Below are positions 37,902 through 50,280 of a stretch of 64,000 nt of DNA, one piece after another (position 1 is the first letter of the stretch; each line of letters opens with the position of its first letter). The notes below the pieces were generated by a model. That model was not told the DNA's origin, made no database searches, and saw nothing but the letters and a program-made list of their open reading frames with translations. The DNA is from Mycteria americana (lineage: Eukaryota > Chordata > Aves > Ciconiiformes > Ciconiidae): contig NC_134368.1 in assembly GCF_035582795.1 (NCBI RefSeq), positions 42,523,501 to 42,587,500 of the forward strand, read 5' to 3'. A program made the translations under genes and the position numbers.

Positions 37902-38233
37902 TTTTTACTAAGGTGATTCTCAGCATCTAAAAATCATCTTGTGGCATGCAATAATGAGTGCTACATACTCTTTTCCACATTCTTGTCCTCACTGTGCATA
38001 CATCTTATGGCCTGTGCACACACAATTGTAATGAAGTATAAAAGGGACAGCGATAGTTCTAAGACGCGATGGTTTCTCATTTTAATGGCTAGTCCAGGGA
38101 TTGTTCCAATCACTGTGAACTCCCTTAATAACGCTACTTATCATAGGAGCTAAATCTAATTTCATAATTTTAATTTCCTGTAATGTAAAATGTTAGAGTC
38201 ATTTAAATTTGATCTAATTTGTGTATTCCTCAC

Positions 38234-38455
38234 CTCCCCCCAGGCAGCAGGTGGAGGCTCCACAGGAGGGTAATATTTGGGGACATCCCAAGCCACTGCA
38301 GCCATGAACCACTTGAAATCTTTACATTTAAGGTGCTTGCGAAGTTCCTTCTGGGCAGAGATATCACCAGTTGAGAGATGTCTGTACTCAGGCCGTCGCT
38401 GGTAAATGTACTCTGCAAACTCATCCATCCATGTCTCTGCCACGCGCTTCAGGTT
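38234..38455 (-). CDS. GALNTL6: GALNTL6 exon: end of catalytic domain and linker
   Basis: This 222-bp exon encodes 74 residues from [10 protein letters not shown] to [19 protein letters not shown](F/Y) and the [13 protein letters not shown] stretch are diagnostic for the GALNT10/GALNTL6 subgroup; the catalytic loop at the end of the GT-A fold lies here. The second half ([20 protein letters not shown]) is the linker that positions the lectin domain. The acceptor is tctgctgcacag (ending at 38456) and the donor is GGGGAG|gtgagg (38233 downward). Both junctions are phase 0. The run TGGGGGGAG at the donor is a G-rich exon end. No stop, frameshift or missing segment is seen. Confidence 0.94.
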
Positions 38456-41400
38456 CTGTGCAGCAGAAAAAAGCAATCATTAAATTCTTCATGCTTTGAG
38501 TGGCATTCTAATGGGGAGAATTAAACAAAAAAAATTCAGTAGTCCACACAACTTTTAAGCTTAGCTGGTCTAACTTCTCAGTCTTAAAACATGGAAAAAG
38601 ACCGGTAAATATATGCTATCTTCATTACAGTGCTGAGCTAACACTATAGACTATTAAGTACCCTGCTTTCCTGCTGACTCTGTAAGACACAGTCTTCTGT
38701 CTGTTGAATATCTTATTTTCCTTCATATTCTTTATGCATCTTCACATGGGTTTTTGATCAATGATAGATGTTGAACAGAAATTTTCTTTCAGCTGCTCAC
38801 ATTGGTACCTATGTTTTTTTCCTGTTAGTTCAGAACCTACTAATGTGCATGAATGGTTCAAAGTATTCCTTCTGATGTATTTCACTTTGCATTTGAAAGG
38901 CATCTGAATTTTCAGCTGTCATCATACTGCTTAGTCACCTAGCAATTCCTACCTAAATTTTAGGGTCGGATCTTACATGCGCGTGTATGGGGGCAAACAG
39001 TCATCAGCTTGCTCTGCCCCATCTCACAGCTGGTTTTGCCCTACCTTTGGACTGGAAGCTTCGCTGTGTTGGCGTGCTAGTAAGTCTGTGCAAAAGCACA
39101 GCACGTAACCCTGAAGTGGAGCTGACCTGAAGCAAAGCAGCTCATGGGATACGTACGGCAACTTGTGGCTTTCTGCACTCATCCTGTAGACATATCTAAG
39201 ACTATCTCTGTTCCATGAAACCCAGTTCTGGCTTATGTCCCACAAAGTTTATTTTTGTTGGTGTTTTACAGGAAACAGAAGTACCTATTTTGTTGCATAA
39301 GAATTCATTCAAATTATAATTAATTAAATTACCTGACTCAAATTATAAAATAAAAAAGACTTGTAAGGAAAAATCCTGAAGAGATGAGACTGAAGAGATA
39401 TATTTTATTGCTATTTAGTGTCATGGAGTCTAAATATGCTAGGGGCAAATTTTTCTGTATTTTTGCTAGGTTTTAAAATTCTTCCTACAACTTAATCCAC
39501 ACAAATTTGTATGCAGATGTCATAGTGGAGTACAGGCTTAGTCTATTCTGCTTTTCCACAGCTGCCCGATAACCTCTTATCGCACCAACAAAGCAACATC
39601 TCACTGGATGACACCGAGACACTAGGGTGTTCTTATTGCTTTGTTTGTAAAAACAAGATCATCAAGTTTTGTAATATTCTTTTTATAGAACACTAACTGC
39701 AAAATGCTGAGATTCACTCCATAATAAGCTGGAGGACAATATACATCTGATTATCATCAACATAAGGTAATGTTTCTTCTCAGAACATTCTCTGCATCTA
39801 AGTAAGCCTGATTCGTACTCTGATTTGCTTTCAAGATTCATTTGAAAATTCCTTTCCTGAATTTTATTAATCCACACAAACTAAATGTCTCTGAACTAAT
39901 AAGGCTTATCTGAATACAAAGACAGCAAGATACAGAAAAAACAAAGTACTTTGAGCTGACACTGCAAGATAAGTTTCTATGTGCTTTCTGTGAAGCAAAA
40001 ACCTGCAGGGATAAAGCAAGTAAAATTAAAGCAGTATAAGAAATCACAGCACTGATATCCCTATTAAAAAATGGCCCGTGCCCCACATAAAGTTGACTTT
40101 TGTTGTAATTTCATGAAAACCTAAATTACTTTACAAGAAATTACAATTCAAGAATACAAGAACTGGGTAGGACAAAGAAAACCAGAACAAATTCAAGAAC
40201 AATATCTAAATGATGATCCCACCTTTCTGGCAGAAACCCTGTAACACAGAAATCTCCTGAAAAGTAAAAATACTATGCGATGAGACTTTGTAGATGAGGC
40301 CAAAATATGATTAAGCACATTAAACTAAAAAGCCAAAATCATGAAAATAGGTGTGATCTTTCTAGCATATTTTCCACTCGTAAATGCTGTACACCTTACT
40401 TACTATAATGCAAATGCAGTTTAAGACTATTCTAGAAAATATCATACTATTCCTTGTAATCACTTTATCTGATAGTGCTATTTTCATATTTAAAAACCAT
40501 ACTGTAAAAAGAACCATACAGTAAAAGTACAGTAAAAAAATTCTCTTAGGAAAGAAAAATTCAGTGTAACTCCAGTAAAGACTTACCCCATCAATATTAA
40601 GAGTAGTATCTGCTGGAGTTTCCTCTTTAGTTATCTGGCTAAGTTAAAAGAACTGCATTCTACTTTAGATAATTATAACTGAATAAAACAGGAGTCCAAC
40701 AGAAATATTGATATTATACCTGGTCACTAGCTCAAAATCCTCATTCACCAGTCAAAACCTTTGTTTTCTAATGAGTCCTTTATCACTGTTTAGGTTTTGA
40801 GTGTGTGTGTGTGTTTAAACCCACCAAAACATTGCATTAAAAAAAAAACAAACCAGTTCTTCCCACTATTCCCCAAGTATCAGGTAAGACACTTTAGAGA
40901 AATCTATTTAAAACTTTGTTCCCAGTTCTTCCAAGACCATCCTCTCCATCGTATGCTAAAAATCTTCCCAAATCTTGCCAGATCCTGCAATGAACCTATA
41001 TATTATCCTTAGCATGTTTATACATTGCTATTGTAAGCTGAACCCATGTGGTTCCCTTTTAAAAATATAAACTCTTGAATTGCTAGCTCTAAATCTCCGG
41101 GCTGTCTATGAACATGACTGCAAGGAACTCTGTGTCCTGGAGGAAGGGGAAGCTCTTCCTGCAGTTGCCAGTTACCAGGAAGCAAGCACTCAGCATCCCA
41201 ACACTTTAGTTTTAAAGAGGTTTGTTGACTTCAGTTAGCATGGGTTTCTTATCCTTCTTATCACTATGCAAGCTCAGTAATCACCACACTTGCTTTTAAC
41301 GTAAACGCGTACAGACTAGTAGTAAAACTTCTAATTGGAGTTAATCCCCATACTTGAATTGAATGCAGTCAGGTAAAGCCGCTGTCCTGAAAGGTAGTCT

Positions 41401-44400
41401 GGTGCGACCTTGAACAATAAAGGCAAACATTATTTACATTCCTATTTAGAACATGCTAACTTAGCGTGTTCCTGGAGAAAAAATACAGGCTGTCCAAGAT
41501 GAGATGAGTGAGCTCTCGTAAACTGAACATCCCTGTTCTTTGGCTGTCTAACAGCATGAAAAGTTGCCCTACGCGAAGAACCTCCTAGGACCATAACTCT
41601 TCTCTGCAAATTATGTCGGTGAGCTGCTAGTCTTTTACTCACCTTATCACAACAGAAAGGTAGAGGAGCACAACCAAAATGAGAGCGCTCATCTCTGAAC
41701 ACTTTAAGGCCTACCGATCAAGTGACTTACTGTAAGGTAAGGATGTGATTGCAAGTCCTTTATGAGTCTCCCAGAGTTGCCCTTCCCACAATCTGGGTGA
41801 ATGTCTGACATGGTGGAGAAAGGAGGACAGCCACTTCCTCCCTGCCTGAGCCTTAGGCGAGACTAGACACAATCTGAGCATGCCGACAGATTAAGCCTCA
41901 CTAGTGGGAATGGTTATGAACAGCTACCAAATCTTGACACAGCCTAGCTGTAAAATAGGTGCTAAGCAGTTCAATTTTGTTAGAACTTTACCGTGTGTGT
42001 ATACTGCTGCAGAACTTACAGGTCAAAGGAGTTTAAGAGCCTATCAGATTAGGTGGCATTTTGTGAATGTCGTATAGCATCATTTAAGCACTCCAGTCTC
42101 ACAGTGAAGCTAATCTACAAAGAATTTACAATAAACAAAATAAGAGTTAGATTTGAATCTTCTTGCTTTCTGTCTCTGTAACTCTTTGCATAATCTTCTA
42201 AAGAAAACTCCTTTACATGCCAGTTTCTCAAATAGCATCAAATGGCTTTATCAATAATAAGAAACAGTTTTGTGATATCTTTGTGGTAGATCACACTTGT
42301 TTGGATTCTTTTACTTCAATCTGAACACCTCATCTAAATGCATATGGAAAGGAAAAATGAAACATGTTTCTACAGCTGAAAACTGCTGTAGCTTAGCTTG
42401 GTTGTCAAATTCATTGCAAAGTTACAGATGTCCAGATTGGCTACGCTGGTCTTTTAATAGAAAAAAAGGAAAAAAAAAAATTAAATAGGAGCAATTAAAT
42501 GAAGATCAATTCCATATTAATGAGTTACATGAATTGCTACACAATGTAAGGAAATCACAGGGACTCTAGATGGACATCTGAGGAGTTTCTCAGGACCTAT
42601 CCATGACAGACCAATGATAACTTGTTCTCTCTCTTGTCATTTTCAGAGAAAAATTTCTGTATGAGAATAACTAAGGCCCAATGATATTTCAGTAGATGCA
42701 TATTTCTATATGTAAGGTTGTGACAGCTGTCGCCAAGAAGCTGTGAGATGCATATAAAAGCGATGGCAACCAGAGTAAGACTGACTCATCAGCTGTCATC
42801 AGTTGCCCATGTACGCATTCCTGATATAATTAAGTTTTGTGTCGCTGTTACAGTTTTACTCTCTGGTAAATCCTCTACCGTCGGGCTTACATTTGGACAA
42901 GTTTTCTTTAAGTTTGTATGAACTCACACATTTAAGACTGTGACTTTGTTTTGTATTTTCACTCAGCAATAGTCTACAAGACAGTAAGTTACAATGTCAC
43001 TGATACCTGAACTTCAGTAAAAGAGTTTAAATCAACTTGACTGGAGAAAGACAGAGATAAATGAGGATTTCTCCACTTGAAAAAAAAGAAATTTTTCATG
43101 GACCATTTTGTCCCTTTCACTGTCTTCCGTGAGTGGGGAAGATACATCTCTCTGATCAAACGACTGTCCCTTCTTTTTAAGTGTGTAAGATCACCTGTCA
43201 TTTTCAAGAGACATAATATTACTCAAGGGAGAAGAAAGTAGACACTGGCCACGAGAACGGAAAAGTGGAGTGAGGCAGGGACAAGTCAAAGGACAGATTC
43301 AGAAATATTCCCCCTAGGCAAGGTTTAACTAGATAGGTCCCCAATACGAGAGGGGTAGTTCCACATTTCGTAACTGTGGCGGGTGTGCTGGCTTGCAGTG
43401 ACAGCACTGCCAAGAGAGCTACCTAGCCGAACGCTGCTCCGCGTTGCGAGCCTGCGCAACTCCATCCTGTAGTTGCATCTTTTCCAGCTGACATTCTAGA
43501 TGCAGCAGTTAGAATAGAATATAAAAATGTAATTTCTGTTTTCAGTTTCTCCAGATATTCTAAAGTAGATTTTTGTTATCCGGTGGCACTAAAGCAGCAC
43601 AATGGTCTTATTATTTTTTCCATTTCACCTGTATAACCTGTTTTTTCCGCTTTTGTGCCTATCTCGCTCTTTGCATGAAACCAACCCTGACCCCAATCCA
43701 CAGACTTTACTTTGGTCAATATTAAACCACTACAGGAACATTTGGATCCTGTAATGAGTTCCTGTTGTCCTACATTTAATCTGAACGTTTTCCAGGAAGC
43801 TGGATGTCACCAGCTGGTGTAGTTTTATTTGTCATGTTAGTCATTTCTCTCATCAGCCAGGACATCAAAAATCACTTTCAATTACACCAATCAAATATGA
43901 ATCAGCACAGCACGTCTGAGGCCTGACTGTATTTCAGTTGTGAAATATAAGAGAGGATATGACTGTTTATTTGCCAAAAATAACACAACAGTCTCTGCAA
44001 CAACTGACATATTAATCTCTTGTCCTTCCTAGTAAAATTCCAGTGGGTTTATTTTTAATCCACCTACATCATCTTCCTAATTTAAGTGTTTTTTATTGTT
44101 TGTTTTGTGAAGCACAGTGTTGTTGCTACTTCAAAATGGGTGCCCTGTTAACTTGTGGAAGCAGCTGTATTTAATTTGGCTGGAAATAATATGATATAGA
44201 GTTTGTTTTACGTAAAATGCATTTAAAAAGCACATTGGGATCCATCCAGCCAAGACAACTATACTTTATGTTCCTCTGGAATCTGGGTAGCAAAATGTCA
44301 CAATAAATCATCACAGAGGAGGAGAACAAAGTATGACTGGAGGAGCCCATCCAACAAATATGGATTAATATGACAGAGGCAGCAAGGTACAAAACTCCAA

Positions 44401-45084
44401 AGCACTCACGAGGAGGAGTACCCTCAATTTCATGCAAAGGTCCTTCCATCAGTGTCGGAACACAACCATTTCTCATTTCTGTGTATTTCTACAGTGAAAG
44501 CACGATAAAACATTTCCTGGACACTAATTACAGCTTTGTGATGTTCAGGTCTCAATATCTAAGCTACCCACATCAGTTAAGTCTAAATGGGGGGTTTCAT
44601 CCCTTTCCCCTTCTTGCCTAACTCCCTTTTAACTTAGGCAGTGCTAGTGTTTGTCAAACTCTCCCCCTCTTGGGTATCTTATTTTGGTCCTTTACGCTTA
44701 ACTGTGTTTAAAACATAATTGTGTTTCATTCCAGCACTGGTTTGTATTTGTGTAAGAAAACCCCAACCAAATAAAGAGATGTCTGCAGGTATAAAAGAAA
44801 TGCTTCTCCATGGAAGACAGTATGCTAACTAGGTGACGAAGCTGGTGGTGTATATAAATAACTCTTGTGAGAGTCAGCACAGCTGGCAGAGAAGCAAGAG
44901 ACTATTTATTCTCAACCTGTAGCCTGCGAATACCTAGAACTGAGATTCCACAGATGTCATCTGAAAACAGCCAGGATTTCATGCTCTCTATAAAGGTTTG
45001 CACCTCCACCGCAAAAAATCTTAAGATCTACACATTGGAAAAAAAGTGAAGAAAAGCCAAGAGAGCAGCCCGCTGACTAAAGGC

Positions 45085-45310
45085 TCCGTCTCGGCTCAGT
45101 GGCTCCCTCGAGGGCAGCCCGCGGGGCTTGGCCGCAGGGATGGGCACGGTCCCCGCGAGAATGCCGCCGGCCCCCAGCTCTGCGGCTGCAGGTCTCTGCG
45201 GGCTGGCCGTCGGGGAGCCGCGGAACACAGAGTGCCGGCGCGACAGCAGCTCCACAAACGTGTTGATTACCGCCACGCGCACTTGACAGACCCGTACTCT
45301 GGGAGCGCAT
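45085..45310. promoter_or_regulatory. isolated CpG-rich patch
   Basis: About 27 CpGs by eye in some 225 bp (GCCGGCGCGAC, GAGCCGCGG, CCGCCACGCGCA), while flanking sequence on both sides is AT-rich and nearly free of CpG. The change is abrupt. It supports an 84-codon minus-strand and a 91-codon plus-strand open frame, neither with recognisable features; GC-rich DNA lacks stops. It may be a small orphan CpG island or a GC-rich insertion. Confidence 0.45.
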
Positions 45311-48300
45311 CTAGACCATAGCCCACCTCTGCAGCTCAGCCTGGAAGAAAGTTCAGGGGTTTGATTCCAAATACCTGTCTTTAGCCGCGTAACTTGGGTT
45401 CCAGTGCTAGCCTATTGAACGAATCCTGGAAAGTAGCTACCACCACTTTGATGTTGTTATCGTCCAGAAACATCTAATTCTCCACCTTCTTTGCATTCCT
45501 TTCGGATAGTTAAGCTGTCTGTCCTGTTGCATTTATTATCTTAAAAGCAAAACTTCTATTCAGATTGGAGAAAATATAAAAAATTAGCATTTAAAAAAAT
45601 TACTTTGACTTCCTTGTATTCAAGGATTAGAAGATATTAATTTGAAGTTTTTCTTTGGTAAGTGCTCTGTTTGAGATCTTGGTTTAATTAATTTTAATGA
45701 TGAATTTATAAATCTATTAAAGGAAAAGAAGTTAGAATGGAAACTTAAAAGCTGTAGTGTATAATCATCATCAACATGTATTATAACTATGCTGTTGCAA
45801 GCAGGTAACTCTTGCTTGATTCCTAAATAATTTGCTTACTCTAAGCTGATGTTTCAGCTGCTTACTGTGACTGCTAAATCATAACCGACTTCATGCTACG
45901 GTCTTTTGTACTAAAGAGCCGATTGCAAAAGTGCCAGCAGTGCTCCTTAACAGCATGCCACATCTCTCAGTTTGCACTCCGGTCACGAGAAAACATAGCC
46001 ATTACCTAACCGATTCTCCTTGGTTCTTTAAGTCGGCTAGAAACGGAAAAGAAAACGTTCATGAGCTGCTTTAAGAAAACCCCAAACATTATTTGCAGCT
46101 GGAAAAAAAAAAAAAAAAGGTCATACTATTAAAGGAAGCTCTGTCAAAAATGCAAACGTGGTCACAGCACCAGATGGTATAGCTACAGAAGTTTTCTTTA
46201 CGGATCCCTTTTGAAGCCACACAAAAAGGCTGAGCGAATGGTTCAGGTGGGAATCTGAACCCACCTTTATCAGCTGAATTCCTGAACCCAAACTCGTGCA
46301 AGTTCCAATTCAGCGACACTGTGTAATGAGGCAAATGTCACCGTGCTTGTGCCTGCTGGGTCAGAGGATCACTGTGCTCTGGGATCCCACGTCCTGGCGT
46401 GCAGGGAGGAATTCAACTTAAGGTTAGGATTCACCACGCTGCTGGGTTAGCATCCAAACTTGAACTTCAGTGGGATTGCCCTTCCCTTCAGAAAGGCCTA
46501 ATGCTCTAATGTTCTGTAGTTAATGCTAAAATGCTGTGTAAAATACCTGCAAACAAAAAAAATTTCTGTAGATATATTTTGAAATTCTGAGTTCATCTCT
46601 GCATATCCTATGGAACAATGAGCTTTTATTGATAAATTTCTTATGGCTTTTATAGAATTACAAATAGAAAAAAAATCCCCCCCCCCCAGGAAAATAAAAA
46701 TAAATAATACACTGGGATACACCTACAAGAAATTGCTAATAATATCTTGAAGTCTAATGTCATAGGTAACTGGCTAAAAGAAAGTGACTTAGCTAGAATT
46801 GTTACAAATGAAGCAACAGTCAAGAATACCACAAAGCAACTAAAATAATCCAGTAAAACAATTCAGAAGTTTTAAATAGGGCAACATCTTGTATAGGACT
46901 TTAAGATTTGGGGATTCGCTCTGTATATGTGTTTTACCTAAAACAAACAGGCAAAACTGGTTATTAGTCACTGCAGTTTTGTGCAGAGACTGACAGGTTT
47001 GGAATGAATGAATAATTATGTGGTGCTTCCACATTATAATGTGGAATCGGTGTTGACATCTGCATGCCCATTAATCTTGCTTTATGTGCAATTACCTGTA
47101 AATTGGACACTGACTGCATTTGGCAAGCAGCAACATCTTAAGACATCTCCAGAAAAAATATTCAGCTTTTTTTATCTGCATTTGGTTGTCACAATCTGTT
47201 TTATAAATCTACCACACATGTTTACAGCTTGCTTTACTTTTGCTCTGTACCACCAAACAGTTTTACTGACAGAGCATTTCATATGTGGATGCTTTTCCAT
47301 TTATGCGGTATGTGTCAGCAAAAAATATGCATAGGCCTTGCAAGTCTTGAGTGGCAGATAAGAAGGTAAGAAATATGATAAGAAGGACATAGAAAACTGA
47401 TGTCATGACACATATTATTGTGTGTGGTACACTAGCGGTTATTTAGTGATGCGGAGGCAGAACAGTGTTTTTGACAAGTCTCTCATTTAATAAAGTGTAT
47501 GTGATCCTCATGCTGGGTTACGGCTCTTTAAAAAGATATCTAGATTGGTCAGGCATTGTGTAGCTAGCTGAAACTGTGTGCCGAAACTTGCTGCTAAAAG
47601 ATATAGAGAAGTGAAATCCCACGGGAAAGTAAAATGCTCACTTTAAGCATTATTTGTTAAGGGCAAACATAAGCTGAAACAGCTTGAAAGGAAACCCAGG
47701 GCATGATTTGGGCTACGCCTGAGTCTGTCTAGAAGTTCTGTCCTCTTCCTAACTCCAGTCTCCATATCCCTTGTGCTGCTGCTGTGGGACAGGATGGGAA
47801 AATCTGTCATTTTTTAATGCAGTATCTGCACAAGGGGAAATTCTTCCTTGATTAATGAAGGGGCTCTTGCAATCATTTATACAATCACAGTTGGGCTTCC
47901 TGGGGCTCATTCCTTTGTGAACTGCATCTCCAGCATCCTCCTTTACATAGCAGAAGATGGAAAAGGATTTAGTAAAAACCTTTGTGGAAACTACTTGGTA
48001 CTGAAAACTATTGCTTTTGGCAGCAGGGATAATACTTCCAGATATTCTTGAGTGTGTTATTCATTATATTTCTTGAACGAGGGGGAAGTTTTAGATAATA
48101 TACTCATAAGGGGTAGACTATAATCTTTGGAGGATATCATATAATATTTGGAGGGTAACGCAAAGATAGCTGAAATATCCAGGCCACTTCTGTGCATACT
48201 CCCCTAGTATCACTTTGGCTAACAGCTCCCGTTGGGACAGTTTCTTTGGAATCACAAGTGGTCTGTATCGGGATTGACACACTGAAGATGAATATGTCCT

Positions 48301-49140
48301 TGCTTTTCCTTTTCTGGCTTGGATGAGAGAAAGAGAATATTTTTAGGCTCACAAATACACACAATTTGATAGGTCAGGGACCAAACTCTCTTCCTTGGCT
48401 AGTTATTGGTAGCCCCAAACACTAAAACGTACAGAAGATCTTGTGTTCTTGGCAGCCTTGATGCAATGTATCCTAACAGCAATGTTTTGGTTTAGAATAT
48501 TGTACTGGAAAGAAGCTGGGAACCTGAGAATTCAAATTTTCTTTCAGTGATAACTATATGCCAGAAATTTACCTAAGCATCACGTTTTGGACACCCACAA
48601 CACAGAAGAAACTATCCATTATTTGAATGGGAAGGATAAGACCCACCCTATCAGCACACTAGATCTTTTCCCACAAGATATAGGGCAGTCAGTCTGTGCA
48701 TGGGAAGAGATTTAACTTTTATAACTGGGAATTTTTTAAAAAAATATTTCACACGTGATTTATTGAAATCAAGCTAGAATAAATAGTATAGGGAGGCTGC
48801 AGGCTGTGGCTACCTGATGGCTCTAAGTATCCACAGTGCCTCCATGAAAGCTAGTTAAGTGTCGAACTGTACGAGATGCTAACAGTCCAAACAGAAATGA
48901 TTGTATTTTGCTCCTACAGGTAATGCACGAGACAGCGTATTCTCTAATGAGATACTTTGTGCTGTAACAGAGAATAACAGAGACTGAGGTTTGGATTTCT
49001 CATTTCAAGTTGTGTGTGGTTTTTGCAGGGGATACCATAAACGAAGCAGTTTATTTCAGCCAGTGCAAAAATCTGGATGGGGAAACTCTGATGCTACACA
49101 GAGCTATATTGGGGGAAGATTTTTCATCTCACAATTTAGT

Positions 49141-49176
49141 CAATAAGGTTTTTGACACCAATAAGGTTTTTGACAC
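49141..49176. repeat. perfect 18-bp tandem duplication
   Basis: CAATAAGGTTTTTGACAC is repeated directly, followed by CACC. Slippage-type duplication. Confidence 0.85.
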
Positions 49177-50172
49177 CACCAGTAACCCCATTACTGTATC
49201 GTGTGCCTCACTGTCTGCACGGATGCTCTTTTGAGGCAAATCTTTCTCTCCGTCTGGCCAGCTGTCAAGCGGGCAGCACAGGCAGCCTCTTTCCTCTGCT
49301 GCAGTTACTACAGCAAGCCTGGTCCTGTGGTGCTGAAACCAAGAGTATCTCCCCCTTAAAGCAAGAAATTTATTCTTTTATTCCTACCACATTTTCATCA
49401 TTAAGAAAAAATATGATTCATAAAATATTACCCTATGGCAACATGCAGACTTTAATATTAATGCCATTATATTAAAAAAAATCCTCTAAACCAGAAAAGA
49501 TTAAACTCTAGCATGAATAAATACTAGTATCTGCCTGGAAGCTACATCTGTGCCCTTTGTCTCCCATCTTTTGACATCCCGTGAACATCTCCAGAAAGTT
49601 ACAGAACATTTTCTCTTGAGCAAAAAGCCCCTCATGGATATGGATGTGTTCAGTGGTCTTTGAGAAACGTCTAGAGGTCCTGTAATTTCTCACTCACACG
49701 GCTCCAAGCTGGCTGTATTCCACAACCAGCTTTTACACAATAATTAGACAGTCGCTCAAATCATTGTTACTCAGTCCTTTTGCCTCAGAAAATGTTCCTT
49801 TCGCAAGATTCTGCCTGTTCTGCTGACTGATAAGAAAATGTGCATTCAAATTGGTCCTGCTTGTAAAAACTATGACTGACAACACTGTGCAATTCGAGAA
49901 CTGTAAGCCTTAGGTTATTCGTAGGTTCTTTTGAATCAGCATGAAACACGCTTCTGTGCTGAAATGTCCAACCCTGTATTTTTAAGCTTTCATTTTATTC
50001 TGGGCAATCTTATCTCTGGAAGGCAGCATAACTGCAGCAATTGCACATCTCATTTCAGAAAAATAAAGAAGCGTTCCTTTTCCATTTTAATGGTTTACTG
50101 GAAACTAGTTCACAGGGAATTAAGAGACTGATGATGAATGAAAATGAAAAACAGCAAGACCCAATTACTCAC

Positions 50173-50280
50173 CCGTGCTAGGCTGGTTCCAGAAGGAACT
50201 TTATACGGGACGTACTTCCTGTAGATATGCCCAACTCGAGAGCACGGAACATCAAACATGCCACCTCCGCACATCCATAC
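50173..50280 (-). CDS. GALNTL6: GALNTL6 exon: Gal/GalNAc-T motif, second part
   Basis: This 108-bp exon encodes 36 residues, starting VWMCGG and continuing through '[18 protein letters not shown]' to [14 protein letters not shown] is a near-invariant signature of the GalNAc-transferase catalytic domain; its histidine is one of the metal or nucleotide-site residues in the family. Borders are tttccag|GTATGG and CACGG|gtgagt, both good. In most active family members CGG is followed by a small residue, a hydrophobic residue and Glu (as in CGGSLEI). Here the sequence is CGGGMFDV, so the Glu position holds Phe, followed by Asp. The frame is intact, so this looks like a genuine lineage or paralogue difference and not decay. 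Confidence 0.93.

Larger units (their letters stand above)
26601..38233 (-). other. GALNTL6 intron carrying a solo LTR and CR1 copy 2
   Basis: About 11.6 kb between the linker exon and the first lectin exon. Mobile elements fill 26941-27569 and 29350-32125. The remainder is AT-rich and has a perfect 18-bp tandem duplication at 33743-33780 and a hairpin at 37873-37901. No other exon-like frame is seen. Confidence 0.8.
38456..50172 (-). other. GALNTL6 intron
   Basis: About 11.7 kb between the Gal/GalNAc-T motif exon and the linker exon. AT-rich with a (GT)7 run at 40801-40814 and a CpG-rich patch at about 45085-45310. A perfect 18-bp tandem duplication is at 49141-49176. No recognisable mobile element and no exon-like frame with a known family. 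Confidence 0.8.
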
